Shown here: positions 1-7,150 of the stretch, piece by piece
Numbering within the stretch: position 1 is the first letter of the stretch
How the letters are laid out: each line of letters opens with the position of its first letter
From: Peptostreptococcaceae bacterium
GTDB taxonomy: Bacteria > Bacillota > Clostridia > Peptostreptococcales > Peptostreptococcaceae
NCBI GenBank assembly: GCA_029983575.1
Contig: JASBZE010000025.1
Location: 1-19,804 of the forward strand
Direction: 5' to 3'
Length of the DNA stretch: 19,804 nucleotides
Program-made: the position numbers and the translations under genes
Notes under the pieces: generated by a model
What the model was told of the DNA's origin: nothing
What the model saw: only the letters and a program-made list of their open reading frames with translations
The model's database searches: none

Positions 1-1127
1 AGTCCTTCCTCAACACATATTGAGTTGATTAGGTCTACTTCGATTGTTACGTTATCTCCAGGCATTACCATTTCAGTTCCCTCTGGTAGCTTACAAGCTC
101 CTGTTACGTCTGTTGTTCTGAAATAGAATTGTGGTCTATATCCATCGAAGAATGGTGTATGTCTTCCACCCTCTTCTTTCTTTAGTACGTATATCTCTGC
201 TGTAAACTTTGTATGAGCGTTAACTGTTCCTGGTTTTGCTAGTACTTGACCTCTTTCGATCTCATCTCTTTGTACACCTCTTAGTAGTGCTCCGATGTTA
301 TCTCCAGCTTCTGCTTGGTCTAGTAACTTTCTAAACATCTCTACTCCTGTTACTACTACTTTTCTTGGTTTTTCTGCTAGTCCTACTAGTTCTACTTCGT
401 CTTGAACTTTTAGTACTCCTCTTTCTACCCTTCCTGTAGCAACTGTTCCTCTACCAGTGATTGAGAATACGTCCTCTACTGGCATTAGGAAGTCTTTGTC
501 TATATCTCTCTCTGGAGCTGGGATGTATTCGTCTATTTCTTCGAAGAATTTAACGATTATATCTCCCCATTCGCTGTTTGGATCTTCTAGTGCTTTTAGT
601 GCTGATCCTCTTACGATTGGTGTGTCATCTCCTGGGAAGTCATACTCTGATAGTAGTTCTCTTACTTCCATTTCTACTAGTTCTAGTAGTTCTTCGTCAT
701 CTACCATATCACACTTGTTTAGGAATACTACTATATATGGTACACCAACCTGTCTTGATAGTAGGATATGCTCTCTTGTTTGTGGCATTGGTCCATCTGT
801 TGCTGATACTACTAGGATAGCTCCGTCCATTTGTGCTGCTCCTGTGATCATGTTCTTTACATAGTCAGCGTGTCCTGGGCAGTCTACGTGTGCGTAGTGT
901 CTGTTTGGTGTTTCGTACTCAACGTGTGATGTTGATATTGTGATTCCTCTTTCTCTTTCTTCTGGTGCTTTGTCGATTTTGTCAAATGCAACTTCTTCAC
1001 CTAGTTGATATTTTGCATAAAGTGTCTTTGTTATAGCTGCAGTTAGTGTTGTTTTACCGTGGTCAACGTGTCCGATTGTACCGATGTTTACGTGTGGTTT
1101 ATTTCTTTCAAATTTAGCCTTAGCCAT
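1..1127 (-). CDS. tuf: Elongation factor Tu (3' end cut by window edge)
   Basis: EF-Tu is the GTPase that delivers aminoacyl-tRNA to the ribosomal A site in the cytoplasm. The translated minus strand begins [20 protein letters not shown] and shows the P-loop GHVDHGKT, switch [10 protein letters not shown] and the guanine-specificity motif NKCD. Domain 2 follows ([17 protein letters not shown]). About 375 codons are in the window. The family is about 397 residues, so roughly the last 20 lie beyond position 1. The start at 1127 has an AAGGAGGGA ribosome binding site at 1136-1144. A dedicated promoter lies upstream, and a terminator separates the gene from the small secreted protein gene. tuf is therefore probably transcribed alone here, not with fusA/rpsL; upstream there is no fusA, which is a difference from the common str operon order. 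Identification is certain. Whether a second tuf copy exists cannot be told from this window. Confidence 0.98.
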   Translation of the reverse strand, partial: MAKAKFERNKPHVNIGTIGHVDHGKTTLTAAITKTLYAKYQLGEEVAFDKIDKAPEERERGITISTSHVEYETPNRHYAHVDCPGHADYVKNMITGAAQMDGAILVVSATDGPMPQTREHILLSRQVGVPYIVVFLNKCDMVDDEELLELVEMEVRELLSEYDFPGDDTPIVRGSALKALEDPNSEWGDIIVKFFEEIDEYIPAPERDIDKDFLMPVEDVFSITGRGTVATGRVERGVLKVQDEVELVGLAEKPRKVVVTGVEMFRKLLDQAEAGDNIGALLRGVQRDEIERGQVLAKPGTVNAHTKFTAEIYVLKKEEGGRHTPFFDGYRPQFYFRTTDVTGACKLPEGTEMVMPGDNVTIEVDLINSICVEEG

Positions 1128-1185
1128 TTTAAAAGTCCCTCCTTGAAATATTTTTTTATTACGTTATTTACGCTCTATGTTATGT

Positions 1186-1214
1186 ATTTTACTATGTTTC
1201 AGCAAAAAAATCAA
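1186..1214 (-). promoter_or_regulatory. Promoter of tuf
   Basis: On the minus strand there is a -35 TTGATT (1209-1214), a 17-nt spacer and a -10 TAAAAT (1186-1191). Transcription would start near 1179 and give a leader of about 50 nt ending in a strong ribosome binding site. The site lies just after the terminator of the upstream gene, which fits independent transcription. Confidence 0.7.
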
Positions 1215-1257
1215 TACTTATTTACTATAATTAATTGCCTCCTTAAGTATCTATAAT

Positions 1258-1296
1258 AAAAAAGGATGCCCGATGATTAACTCACCTAGACATCCT
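1258..1296 (-). terminator. Terminator of the small secreted protein gene
   Basis: The minus-strand RNA folds into a long hairpin. AGGATGTCT pairs with GGGCATCCT, including two G-U pairs. After a one-base bulge, GGTGA pairs with TCATC around a 5-nt loop. Five Us follow (1258-1262). It lies 33 bp past the stop codon of the 92-aa gene and just before the tuf promoter. Confidence 0.75.
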
Positions 1297-1328
1297 AAAT
1301 ACACGAGTGACTATTCATATAAAACTCC

Positions 1329-1607
1329 TTAGTAAATACTTGCTACTATAAAATACTTGTCAACATCAACTTTTGATAATCTATCTCCTTGTACCTTGAT
1401 TTGCTTTTCACTGTCTACTCTGAAATGACCAGCTACATAAACTTCTCTGCCCATTCTCTCATCGTAAACCTTAGTACATTCAAGTTTGCTATCTCCTGAG
1501 TTTGCAAGCATTCCTAAAACATATTGGTTAGATTCTGCAAAACTAGGTACTGAAACTGCTGCACCAATTAATAAAGCTCCTAAAATTCCTAATAATTTCT
1601 TTTTCAT
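1329..1607 (-). CDS. Small secreted protein of unknown function (92 aa)
   Basis: I do not recognise a family. The first 24 residues are a clear Sec signal peptide: MKKK, a hydrophobic stretch LLGILGALLIGAAVSV, then a likely signal peptidase I site after SFA (SFA|ES). The mature part is about 67 residues, polar, with a single Cys (LECTKVY) and no further membrane segment. A soluble exported or surface-associated product is therefore likely. The start has AAGGAGG at 1615-1621, eight bases upstream. The gene has its own promoter (TTGACG-17-TATAGT), a leader of about 190 nt carrying repeated elements, and its own terminator, so it is a single-gene unit. It is short, but the signal peptide, ribosome binding site, promoter and terminator together make a real gene very likely. 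Function unknown. Confidence 0.85.
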   Translation of the reverse strand: MKKKLLGILGALLIGAAVSVPSFAESNQYVLGMLANSGDSKLECTKVYDERMGREVYVAGHFRVDSEKQIKVQGDRLSKVDVDKYFIVASIY

Positions 1608-1655
1608 TTCGCTACCTCCTTATTTTTTTGCTTTTCTAAAGCACGTATTATGCTT

Positions 1656-1791
1656 GGCGGTTTGTCTAGCTTTGGTTTTCTGTTTAGGCTCTTTATTCTA
1701 GCTTTTTTTAATATGCTACTCAATCTAGCTTTTTAATACGCTCTTTATTCCAGCTTTACTACATCCAAGTAATTTTAACCACTCAAGCTTT
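1656..1791 (-). repeat. Degenerate tandem repeat in the leader of the small secreted protein
   Basis: The nonamer TCNAGCTTT (AAAGCTNGA in the transcript) occurs five times on the plus strand: 1665-1673, 1697-1705, 1724-1732, 1749-1757 and 1783-1791, 25-34 bp apart. Three central copies sit in 15-base units of the form GCT-N9-AGC at 1688-1702, 1715-1729 and 1740-1754. The first and third of these differ at one base. All copies lie between the predicted transcription start (about 1797) and the ribosome binding site. Confidence 0.75.
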
Positions 1792-1803
1792 CTTCTTACC
1801 TTG

Positions 1804-1832
1804 ACTATATCACCCATTTCAAAGCGCGTCAA
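1804..1832 (-). promoter_or_regulatory. Promoter of the small secreted protein gene
   Basis: The minus strand has a -35 TTGACG (1827-1832), an exact 17-nt spacer and a -10 TATAGT (1804-1809). Predicted transcription start is near 1797, giving an untranslated leader of about 190 nt before the ATG at 1607. That is unusually long for so small a gene. Confidence 0.75.
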
Positions 1833-1840
1833 ACATTTAA

Positions 1841-2040
1841 AAAACTAATTTTTATTAAGTGAAAACGCGTAATTTCATTAATTAATTTACCTAAAACACG
1901 AATAAATTTACTTATATTGAATATAATTTTACGGAACTTAAGAATATTAAGTTTGATAAGAGTTTCACTTTTAATAAAGTGCCAATTCATGAAAATTACT
2001 TAAGTTGCAGGTTAGAAATAGAAATTTTACTTTAAAAAAT
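1841..2040. other. AT-rich intergenic stretch, nothing recognised
   Basis: This lies between the promoter of the secreted-protein gene and the terminator of the ABC permease gene. I see no open reading frame with a ribosome binding site, no tRNA and no convincing hairpin. It belongs to a 478-bp gene-free stretch (1608-2085) whose other parts are the repeat-bearing leader, a promoter and a terminator. Confidence 0.6.
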
Positions 2041-2084
2041 AAAATACTGCCAACTTAAAACATGCTATAAGTTGGCAGTATTTT
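2041..2084 (-). terminator. Terminator of the ABC exporter operon
   Basis: This is a perfect 17-bp inverted repeat (2041-2057 and 2068-2084) with a 10-nt loop. It starts one base after the permease stop codon. On the minus strand the stem ends in TTTT and is followed by ATTTTTT, a typical Rho-independent terminator. Confidence 0.9.
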
Positions 2085-2085
2085 A

Positions 2086-3759
2086 TTAGATATTATAATT
2101 TATATAGTCTCTATAAATTTTTAATTTAGGAATTACAAGGCCAGCTACTATTGCTATATAAACCAAAAAAGCAACCACTGTCGTCAATTTTGAAAAAATA
2201 TAGAATACGGCCATTAATAGAACCCCACCGACTATTATTAAAACTAAACTTATTAAAATTATTAGAATAGACTTCCATTTTGGTGTCCTGTTAGCTAGGT
2301 CAGTGATATTGGTCCAGTCCAATATCAAATTCTTTAAGTCAAAACATAAACCATTGAAGTTTAGAGCTATGTGCATAATCAAAGTAAAAAGTATCGCAAG
2401 TATAGGTAAGATTGGCCCTGCTTTTATTACAATTGAGGCTATAATAGCTATTATAGTTGGGATAATCATCGAAAAAGCAGTTGAAAACACTAACTTTGAC
2501 ATAAATATGTCCTTTCTTTTTATCGGTATAGATAAAAACTGCTCGTAATTAAATCCTTCCAAAGAAAATATCATAGTCGCCAAACCAGTTGAAGACAGCA
2601 GACTGAATAATATCGAATACGCTATAGCTATTACTATTATTAAACTTGGTGTTAGCATCTCCCTTATTTGTGAAGCCGCCGCTCCTATTCCCCCCATCCC
2701 TTTAATGGTAGAATAAGATACTGGCCCAAGCATCATAACAGGTAGTATTGCCATGGTTATAACTGAGGTTAGAATTGCTGAATCATTTATAAGACCGGCA
2801 TTATACTTGAATAAAAATGAATTTATACCCTGAACACCTCTACTATTTGAGCTTTTAGAAAGTCTTCCTTTAGATTTCGACCTTCCAATTTTCTTACTAC
2901 CTTTAGAGCCGTCTCCCATCTTAAATAGAACATTCATATAGTTTTTCTTAATATACGCCCCTATTATTAGCATAACTACCAAAGAGATAGTAAATATACC
3001 AAGTAAGAAAAATATCCTGTTCTCATTTAACATAAGGTTTGAAATCGGCCCCGTACTGGTGTGAATTGACACTCCATTAGCATCATTTTTTATATTGATA
3101 CTCCTATTGGCTTTGGTCGAGAAATAAAGTATATATCCCACGAATAAAAGTGTTCCTATCATGCTGACAGTTGTACTTATGGCATTCTTGTACTTAGTCC
3201 CCGCAGTAAAAGTGGCTACGATTTGAACTGTCACCAATGATATCGTAAAGCATATAATTGATGCTGTTAAAAATCCAAATAATGCTAAAATTATCCCAGA
3301 TCCTAAGCCAAAACCATTAGCCCTAGTAAATCCTGCAAAGGCAACGGTAATTGGCAATGTGTATGGAAATAAACTCATAAATATCATTATTACTTTTGAA
3401 TAGAGAATATCTGCGGATTTAATCGGAAGTGCCGCGAGAGTCTCTGCGTCCTTTCCTCCATAAAGTATCTCCAATGCTCCGACAAAGTTAAACATCGCGC
3501 CCATGATTGTCCAAAATATTACTATCGTATCAAAGTATATCGGCATATTCTTATAGTCTAGCAACAATGTATAAGGAGTATATGCGACGGTCGTTATAAG
3601 CATAGGCACTATTACCGTAAAAATAAACAACCTTTTGTAAAATGAATTATCTACTTTATTTCTCTTTTTTCTGTATTTATTATATTGATTTTTCGTCGAT
3701 ATCGGATTGACACTTAACAGATTTATCTTAAGAAGTTCAAAGAAAACTTTTTTATTCAT
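2086..3759 (-). CDS. ABC exporter permease, about 12 TM segments (557 aa)
   Basis: This is an integral membrane protein and the permease partner of the ATPase encoded just upstream. The ATPase and permease genes overlap by 8 bp, so they are translationally coupled. Hydrophobic segments appear near residues 44-66, 76-100, 122-145, 152-182, 196-214, 248-270, 325-346, 370-400, 422-446, 449-468, 497-520 and 526-545. A basic Ser/Gly/Lys-rich linker (about 280-310) divides two similar halves. Each half carries a matching cytoplasmic motif: LPIKSADILYSK at 111-122 and IPIKRKDIFMSK at 411-422. The length and two-half layout fit the large putative ABC-2 permeases (Pfam ABC_tran_2-like, from memory). 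The substrate cannot be read from the sequence. A transport role is well supported; exporting direction is inferred from the ABC-2 type ATPase and the absence of a binding-protein gene. Confidence 0.85.
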   Translation of the reverse strand: MNKKVFFELLKINLLSVNPISTKNQYNKYRKKRNKVDNSFYKRLFIFTVIVPMLITTVAYTPYTLLLDYKNMPIYFDTIVIFWTIMGAMFNFVGALEILYGGKDAETLAALPIKSADILYSKVIMIFMSLFPYTLPITVAFAGFTRANGFGLGSGIILALFGFLTASIICFTISLVTVQIVATFTAGTKYKNAISTTVSMIGTLLFVGYILYFSTKANRSINIKNDANGVSIHTSTGPISNLMLNENRIFFLLGIFTISLVVMLIIGAYIKKNYMNVLFKMGDGSKGSKKIGRSKSKGRLSKSSNSRGVQGINSFLFKYNAGLINDSAILTSVITMAILPVMMLGPVSYSTIKGMGGIGAAASQIREMLTPSLIIVIAIAYSILFSLLSSTGLATMIFSLEGFNYEQFLSIPIKRKDIFMSKLVFSTAFSMIIPTIIAIIASIVIKAGPILPILAILFTLIMHIALNFNGLCFDLKNLILDWTNITDLANRTPKWKSILIILISLVLIIVGGVLLMAVFYIFSKLTTVVAFLVYIAIVAGLVIPKLKIYRDYINYNI

Positions 3760-4498
3760 CTTCTCTCACCTCTTCATTCGCTTTGTCCCCTACCATGTCT
3801 AAGTATATCCTCTCAAGGTTCTCTCCAGGGTGTGTCTTTCTTAAGTCATCCATAGTGCCGTTAAAAATCAACTTACCTTTTTTTAGTATACCTATATTGT
3901 CGCAGATTTGTTCTGCAGTTTCTAGGACGTGAGTTGAAAATATTACGGTATTTCCTTTTTTTGCGTGCTCTTTCATCATTTCCTTCAAATTATAAGCAGA
4001 TTGAGGATCAAGACCTGTCAAAGGCTCATCTAAGACCCAAACCTTCGGATCTGCAATCAAAGCTCCTATTACGAAGGCCTTTTGTCTCATACCGTGGCTG
4101 AGCTCCCCTATGGTCTTATCTATGGCGTCGTCCATTGAAAAAATCTCCACGAACTTTGAAATTCTCTCATTTTTTACATCCTCATCTATACCATAAACGG
4201 TAGCCATAAAATTCCAAAACATCTCGGTATCCATCTTTAGGAATTTGTCAGGTGAATCAGATACATAACCTATATTTTCCTTTATCTCATCCCTATTTTC
4301 TTTTAGATTTAAGCCATCTACAAAAATCTCGCCGTGCTCTGGAACAATAACACTTACTAAAGACTTAAGAGTAGTGGATTTTCCCGCACCATTGTGACCG
4401 AGTAAACCGAATATCTTTCCTGAAACTATCTCTAAATTTAAATTATCTATTGCCTTAAAACTACCATATTCCTTTGTCACACCTTGAAAAACTATCAT
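3752..4498 (-). CDS. ABC transporter ATP-binding protein (CcmA-type)
   Basis: This is the nucleotide-binding subunit that energises the adjacent permease. Counting from the chosen start (248 aa), it has Walker A GHNGAGKST (about 34-42), signature LSHGMRQ (133-139), Walker B VWVLDEP (163-169), D-loop GLDP and H-loop STH (H190). The Q-loop position reads YVSDSPD, with Asp where Gln or Glu is usual, as happens in the ABC-2 exporter ATPases. The frame is open upstream to an ATG at 4528. The ATG at 4498 is preferred because GGAGGG lies about six bases before it and homologues usually start just before the first beta strand (MIVFQGVTKEYGSF). The C-terminal tail is acidic (NEEVREDE) and overlaps the permease start. 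Confidence 0.92.
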   Translation of the reverse strand: MIVFQGVTKEYGSFKAIDNLNLEIVSGKIFGLLGHNGAGKSTTLKSLVSVIVPEHGEIFVDGLNLKENRDEIKENIGYVSDSPDKFLKMDTEMFWNFMATVYGIDEDVKNERISKFVEIFSMDDAIDKTIGELSHGMRQKAFVIGALIADPKVWVLDEPLTGLDPQSAYNLKEMMKEHAKKGNTVIFSTHVLETAEQICDNIGILKKGKLIFNGTMDDLRKTHPGENLERIYLDMVGDKANEEVREDE

Positions 4499-4548
4499 AG
4501 AACCCTCCATAAAATTACCTAATATCACTTTTTGGTTTTTATTATATA

Positions 4549-4577
4549 ATTTTATCCTAAAATAAACATTAATTCAA
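4549..4577 (-). promoter_or_regulatory. Promoter of the ABC exporter operon
   Basis: The minus strand has a -35 TTGAAT (4572-4577), a 17-nt spacer and a -10 TAAAAT (4549-4554). The start would be near 4542, about 45 nt before the preferred ATG at 4498. This placement means the ATG at 4528 would also lie inside the transcript, but it has no good ribosome binding site. Confidence 0.6.
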
Positions 4578-4620
4578 ATCTCATACAGTCAAATACTTTT
4601 AACAGAAATATATTAAAATA

Positions 4621-4665
4621 AAAAAAACAGGTAAATCCCACCTCTATAAGGGGCTAATTTACCTG
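4621..4665 (-). terminator. Terminator after rplL
   Basis: CAGGTAAAT at 4628-4636 pairs with ATTTACCTG at 4657-4665. On the minus strand a run of Ts follows (4621-4627). It lies downstream of the rplL stop codon (4723) and ends the ribosomal cluster. The other strand has TTTTTT after the stem, so it could work in both directions. Confidence 0.88.
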
Positions 4666-4722
4666 CTTTTTTATGTATTACGGCTTAATTAAGCCAATTT
4701 AGCTTTAATTGTAAAATTTAAT

Positions 4723-5091
4723 TTACTTAAATTCAACACTTGCACCTGCAGCTTCAAGTTTTTCCTTGATTTCTTCTGCTTCGTCTTTAGATGCACTTTC
4801 TTTAATTGTCTTTGGAGCTTCGTCAACAAGAGCCTTAGCTTCTTTAAGTCCAAGACCAGTGATTTCTCTAACAGCCTTGATAACACCAACTTTTGAAGAT
4901 CCTACTTCTGTAAGTACTACTTCAAAGTCAGTTTTTTCTTCTGCTGCACCACCAGCAGCACCAGCAGCACCAGCTACCATTACAGGAGCAGCTGCAGATA
5001 CGCCGAATTTTTCTTCTGCTGCCTTAACTAGTTCGTTAAGCTCAAGCACTTTCATGTTCTCTATAGCTTCTAAAATTTGTTCTATGTTCAT
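4723..5091 (-). CDS. rplL: 50S ribosomal protein L7/L12
   Basis: This is the stalk protein of the large ribosomal subunit. It binds L10 as dimers and recruits translation GTPases such as EF-Tu and EF-G. The N-terminal L10-binding and dimerisation region ([20 protein letters not shown]) is followed by an Ala/Gly-rich flexible hinge at about 33-50. The conserved C-terminal domain contains [20 protein letters not shown] and ends [10 protein letters not shown]. At 122 residues it has the normal length. A GTG at 5100 is in frame, but it overlaps the GGAGG ribosome binding site. The ATG at 5091, eight bases after GGAGG, is the sensible start. It follows rplJ by about 100 bp, and expression is expected to be set by the L10 leader upstream. 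Confidence 0.98.
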   Translation of the reverse strand: MNIEQILEAIENMKVLELNELVKAAEEKFGVSAAAPVMVAGAAGAAGGAAEEKTDFEVVLTEVGSSKVGVIKAVREITGLGLKEAKALVDEAPKTIKESASKDEAEEIKEKLEAAGASVEFK

Positions 5092-5194
5092 TTTACGCAC
5101 CTCCGTGTTTATTTTAAAGTTAGTTTGTTTATTTTTTGAAATATTTTTTTAAATTTACTAATTACGTAATATTTATTAACCAATTACGCAGATA

Positions 5195-5710
5195 TTAAGC
5201 TTCTTTTCCTTCGCCTTCTTCTTCAAACTTCTTAGCGATTGCGTCAACTAAGTATACGAAGTCTGAAATTGGAGACTTCAAGCTGCCAAGTAACTTACCG
5301 ATAAGTTCTTCTCTAGATGGTATGCTAGCTATTTCAAGCATCTTATCCTTATCATAGAATTCACCCTCAACTACACCCATTTTTAGTTCAAGGTTTGGAG
5401 CTTTCTCCATGAAATTCTTAATGATCTTAGCTGGTTCAACTGGGTCGTCATAACCGAAAGCTATGGCGTTTGTACCTACTAGGTCAGTGTCGTTGAACTG
5501 CTCTATACCAACTTCTTTAGCTGCTCTTCTAACAAGAGTGTTTTTGTAAACTTTGTAGTCTACTCCAGCATCTCTCATTTGTTTTCTAAGTTCTGTAACT
5601 TCAGCAACTGTTAGTCCTTTATAGTCTACAACTACTACAGAAGCGGCTCTGTTAAGCTTGTCTGTAATCTCTGCTACGACTTGGCTCTTTAACTCTATTG
5701 CCTTTTTCAT
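5195..5710 (-). CDS. rplJ: 50S ribosomal protein L10
   Basis: L10 anchors the L7/L12 stalk on 23S rRNA and represses its own operon by binding the mRNA leader. The protein (171 aa) has the family N-terminus with YKGLTVAEVTELRKQMRDAG (about 30-49) and KVYKNTLVRRA. The C-terminal helix (about 125-171) binds L7/L12 and ends in a Glu/Lys-rich tail. The ATG at 5710 follows a GGAGGTG sequence at a slightly long spacing of about 12 nt. It lies directly downstream of the L10 leader and upstream of rplL, the standard pair. Confidence 0.98.
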   Translation of the reverse strand: MKKAIELKSQVVAEITDKLNRAASVVVVDYKGLTVAEVTELRKQMRDAGVDYKVYKNTLVRRAAKEVGIEQFNDTDLVGTNAIAFGYDDPVEPAKIIKNFMEKAPNLELKMGVVEGEFYDKDKMLEIASIPSREELIGKLLGSLKSPISDFVYLVDAIAKKFEEEGEGKEA

Positions 5711-5755
5711 TATCTAAGTGCACCTCCTTCAATTAAAGCTATTTATTCACCGCAC

Positions 5756-5862
5756 AAAAAAGACTTTTGCACACTAAGTAGATAGCAAAAGCCTTGACGT
5801 TCCTATATAAAAACCTCGGTGAGATATTAAGCCCTCAGGCACTCACTATCTACGGTAAATCT
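5756..5862 (-). ncRNA. Ribosomal protein L10 leader with attenuator
   Basis: This is a cis-acting mRNA structure that binds L10 (with L12) and controls rplJ-rplL. In the minus-strand RNA, GUAGAUAG (5846-5853) is exactly complementary to CUAUCUAC (5778-5785), forming the closing helix. Inside it, GUGAG and CUCAC pair (5842-5846 with 5819-5823), together with the characteristic UGCC...GGGCUUAAU...ACCGAGGU sequence of the L10 leader family. The 3' part can instead form a terminator: CUUUUGC (5785-5791) pairs with GCAAAAG (5764-5770), followed by six Us (5756-5761). The closing helix uses the loop and first stem bases of that terminator, so the two folds compete. In Bacillus this leader works by attenuation. 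The same logic here is inference from the fold. Confidence 0.9.
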
Positions 5863-5885
5863 TCAATTTTACATCGACATATGCA

Positions 5886-5915
5886 ATGATATCACAAAAT
5901 ATCGACCTGTGTCAA
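5886..5915 (-). promoter_or_regulatory. Promoter of the L10 leader/rplJL unit
   Basis: The minus strand has a consensus -35 TTGACA (5910-5915), an 18-nt spacer and an extended -10 TGATATCAT with the hexamer TATCAT at 5886-5891. Transcription would start near 5879, just ahead of the L10 leader. No terminator is seen after rplA, so read-through from rplKA is also possible. Confidence 0.75.
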
Positions 5916-5926
5916 CAGTTTTTTTA

Positions 5927-6625
5927 TTAAGCGTTAACTCTAGCTGGGTTTATCTTAAGTCCAGGTCCCATAGTTGATGCAACTGCTACGCTCTTTAGGT
6001 ATTGTCCCTTAGCTGCAGCTGGCTTAGCCTTTATAATAGCATCCATAACTGTAGTGAAGTTCTCTACAAGTTTTTCTGCTCCAAAGCTTACCTTACCAAC
6101 TGGAATGTGGATTATATTGTTTTTGTCAAGTCTGTACTCAACCTTACCAGCTTTGATTTCGTCTATAGCCTTAGCTACATCGAATGTAACTGTACCTGAC
6201 TTAGGGTTTGGCATAAGTCCTTTTGGTCCAAGAACTCTACCAAGTCTACCAACAACACCCATCATATCAGGAGTCGCTACTACAACGTCAAAGTCAAACC
6301 AGTTTTCTGACTGGATCTTTTGTACCATTTCTTCTGCACCAACAAAATCTGCACCAGCATTTTCAGCCTCAGTTGCCTTTTCACCCTTAGCGAAAACTAG
6401 CACCTTTTTAGACTTACCAGTACCGTGTGGAAGAACTACTGCTCCCCTTACTTGTTGGTCTGCGTGTCTTGAGTCTACCCCAAGCTTAATATGTGCTTCT
6501 ACAGTTTCATCAAACTTTGCTGTAGCAAGCTCTACAACAAGTCCTAGAGCTTCTGAAGCATCATATAGATTCATCTTATCAACTTTTTTTGCTGATTCTA
6601 AGTATTTTTTACCTCTTTTTGCCAT
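5927..6625 (-). CDS. rplA: 50S ribosomal protein L1
   Basis: L1 forms the mobile L1 stalk that helps release E-site tRNA, and in many bacteria it represses the L11-L1 operon by binding mRNA. The protein is 232 aa, the usual length, starting [17 protein letters not shown]. It contains the conserved [14 protein letters not shown] and the signature [20 protein letters not shown] (about 127-146). It ends [15 protein letters not shown]. The ATG is preceded by AAGGAGG. The 86-bp gap from rplK holds two small hairpins that may be an L1 target. Confidence 0.98.
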   Translation of the reverse strand: MAKRGKKYLESAKKVDKMNLYDASEALGLVVELATAKFDETVEAHIKLGVDSRHADQQVRGAVVLPHGTGKSKKVLVFAKGEKATEAENAGADFVGAEEMVQKIQSENWFDFDVVVATPDMMGVVGRLGRVLGPKGLMPNPKSGTVTFDVAKAIDEIKAGKVEYRLDKNNIIHIPVGKVSFGAEKLVENFTTVMDAIIKAKPAAAKGQYLKSVAVASTMGPGLKINPARVNA

Positions 6626-6639
6626 TTTTATACCTCCTT

Positions 6640-6690
6640 GTGGTGATCGGCTACAAGCCTCCCACGTAATACGAAGACGGACAATCCGTC
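6640..6690 (-). promoter_or_regulatory. Candidate L1-binding mRNA element in the rplK-rplA gap
   Basis: The transcript between rplK and rplA contains a perfect 6-bp hairpin GACGGA-UUG-UCCGUC (6676-6690). Next to it is a stem in which GUGG (6662-6665) pairs with CCAC (6640-6643), enclosing a second stem GGCU/AGCC around a 3-nt loop. It ends three bases before the rplA ribosome binding site. The GUGGGAGG sequence resembles the L1-binding region of 23S rRNA. A role as L1 autoregulatory site is inference. Confidence 0.5.
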
Positions 6691-6711
6691 AATTTTAGTT
6701 AATCACAAATA

Positions 6712-7137
6712 TTAGTCAACTACTTCTACACCCATACTTCTTGCAGTACCGGCGATCATGCTCATTGCAGATTCTACATTAGCTGCATTTAGATCCTTCA
6801 TCTTAAGCTCAGCGATTTCTTGAACTTGAGCCTTAGTAATCTTACCAACCTTTTTCTTGTTTGGCTCTCCAGAACCTGATTGTAGGTTGATTGCCTTTTT
6901 AATTAAGACTGCCGCTGGTGGAGTCTTTAGTATAAATGAAAAAGATCTATCTTGGTAAACTGTGATTATTACTGGAATAATCATACCAGCTTGATCTGCT
7001 GTTTTTGCGTTAAACTCCTTAGTGAACCCCATAATGTTAACACCGTGCTGACTTAGCGCTGGTCCAACTGGTGGTGCTGGAGTTGCTTTACCTCCAGGTA
7101 TTTGCAATTTAATCTGACCTATAACTTTCTTTGCCAT
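6712..7137 (-). CDS. rplK: 50S ribosomal protein L11
   Basis: L11 forms the base of the GTPase-associated centre with 23S rRNA. It has the expected 141 residues, starting [20 protein letters not shown]. The conserved [19 protein letters not shown] follows (about 18-36), then the C-terminal rRNA-binding domain with the [19 protein letters not shown] stretch. It ends [18 protein letters not shown] lies upstream of the ATG, 13 bp after the nusG stop codon, so it is in one operon with nusG. Confidence 0.98.
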   Translation of the reverse strand: MAKKVIGQIKLQIPGGKATPAPPVGPALSQHGVNIMGFTKEFNAKTADQAGMIIPVIITVYQDRSFSFILKTPPAAVLIKKAINLQSGSGEPNKKKVGKITKAQVQEIAELKMKDLNAANVESAMSMIAGTARSMGVEVVD

Positions 7138-7150
7138 TTAGTGCACCTCC

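Noticed and set aside
457..864. Plus-strand Ser-rich frame and repeated TCTAGTAGTTC-like sequence inside tuf
   Set aside because: The repetition reflects Glu/Leu/Val-rich EF-Tu coding ([14 protein letters not shown]) and a limited codon set. It is not a repeat array or CRISPR.
1209..1244. AAGGAGG on the minus strand at 1238-1244 as a start signal for a short peptide before tuf
   Set aside because: No ATG or GTG at a useful distance follows. It is upstream of the predicted tuf promoter and downstream of a terminator, so it would hardly be transcribed.
1853..1977. Long-range inverted similarity TTATTAAGTGAAAAC / GTTTCACTTTTAATAA
   Set aside because: It is imperfect, about 100 bp apart, in very AT-rich sequence and not linked to a promoter or gene. 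Chance is the better explanation.
4689..4889. Minus-strand open frame overlapping the end of rplL
   Set aside because: It is Lys/Leu-rich in another frame of rplL with no start signal. rplL itself is complete and normal.
6054..6698. 214-codon plus-strand open frame over rplA
   Set aside because: This is the antisense shadow of the unmistakable ribosomal protein L1 gene, and it has no ribosome binding site.
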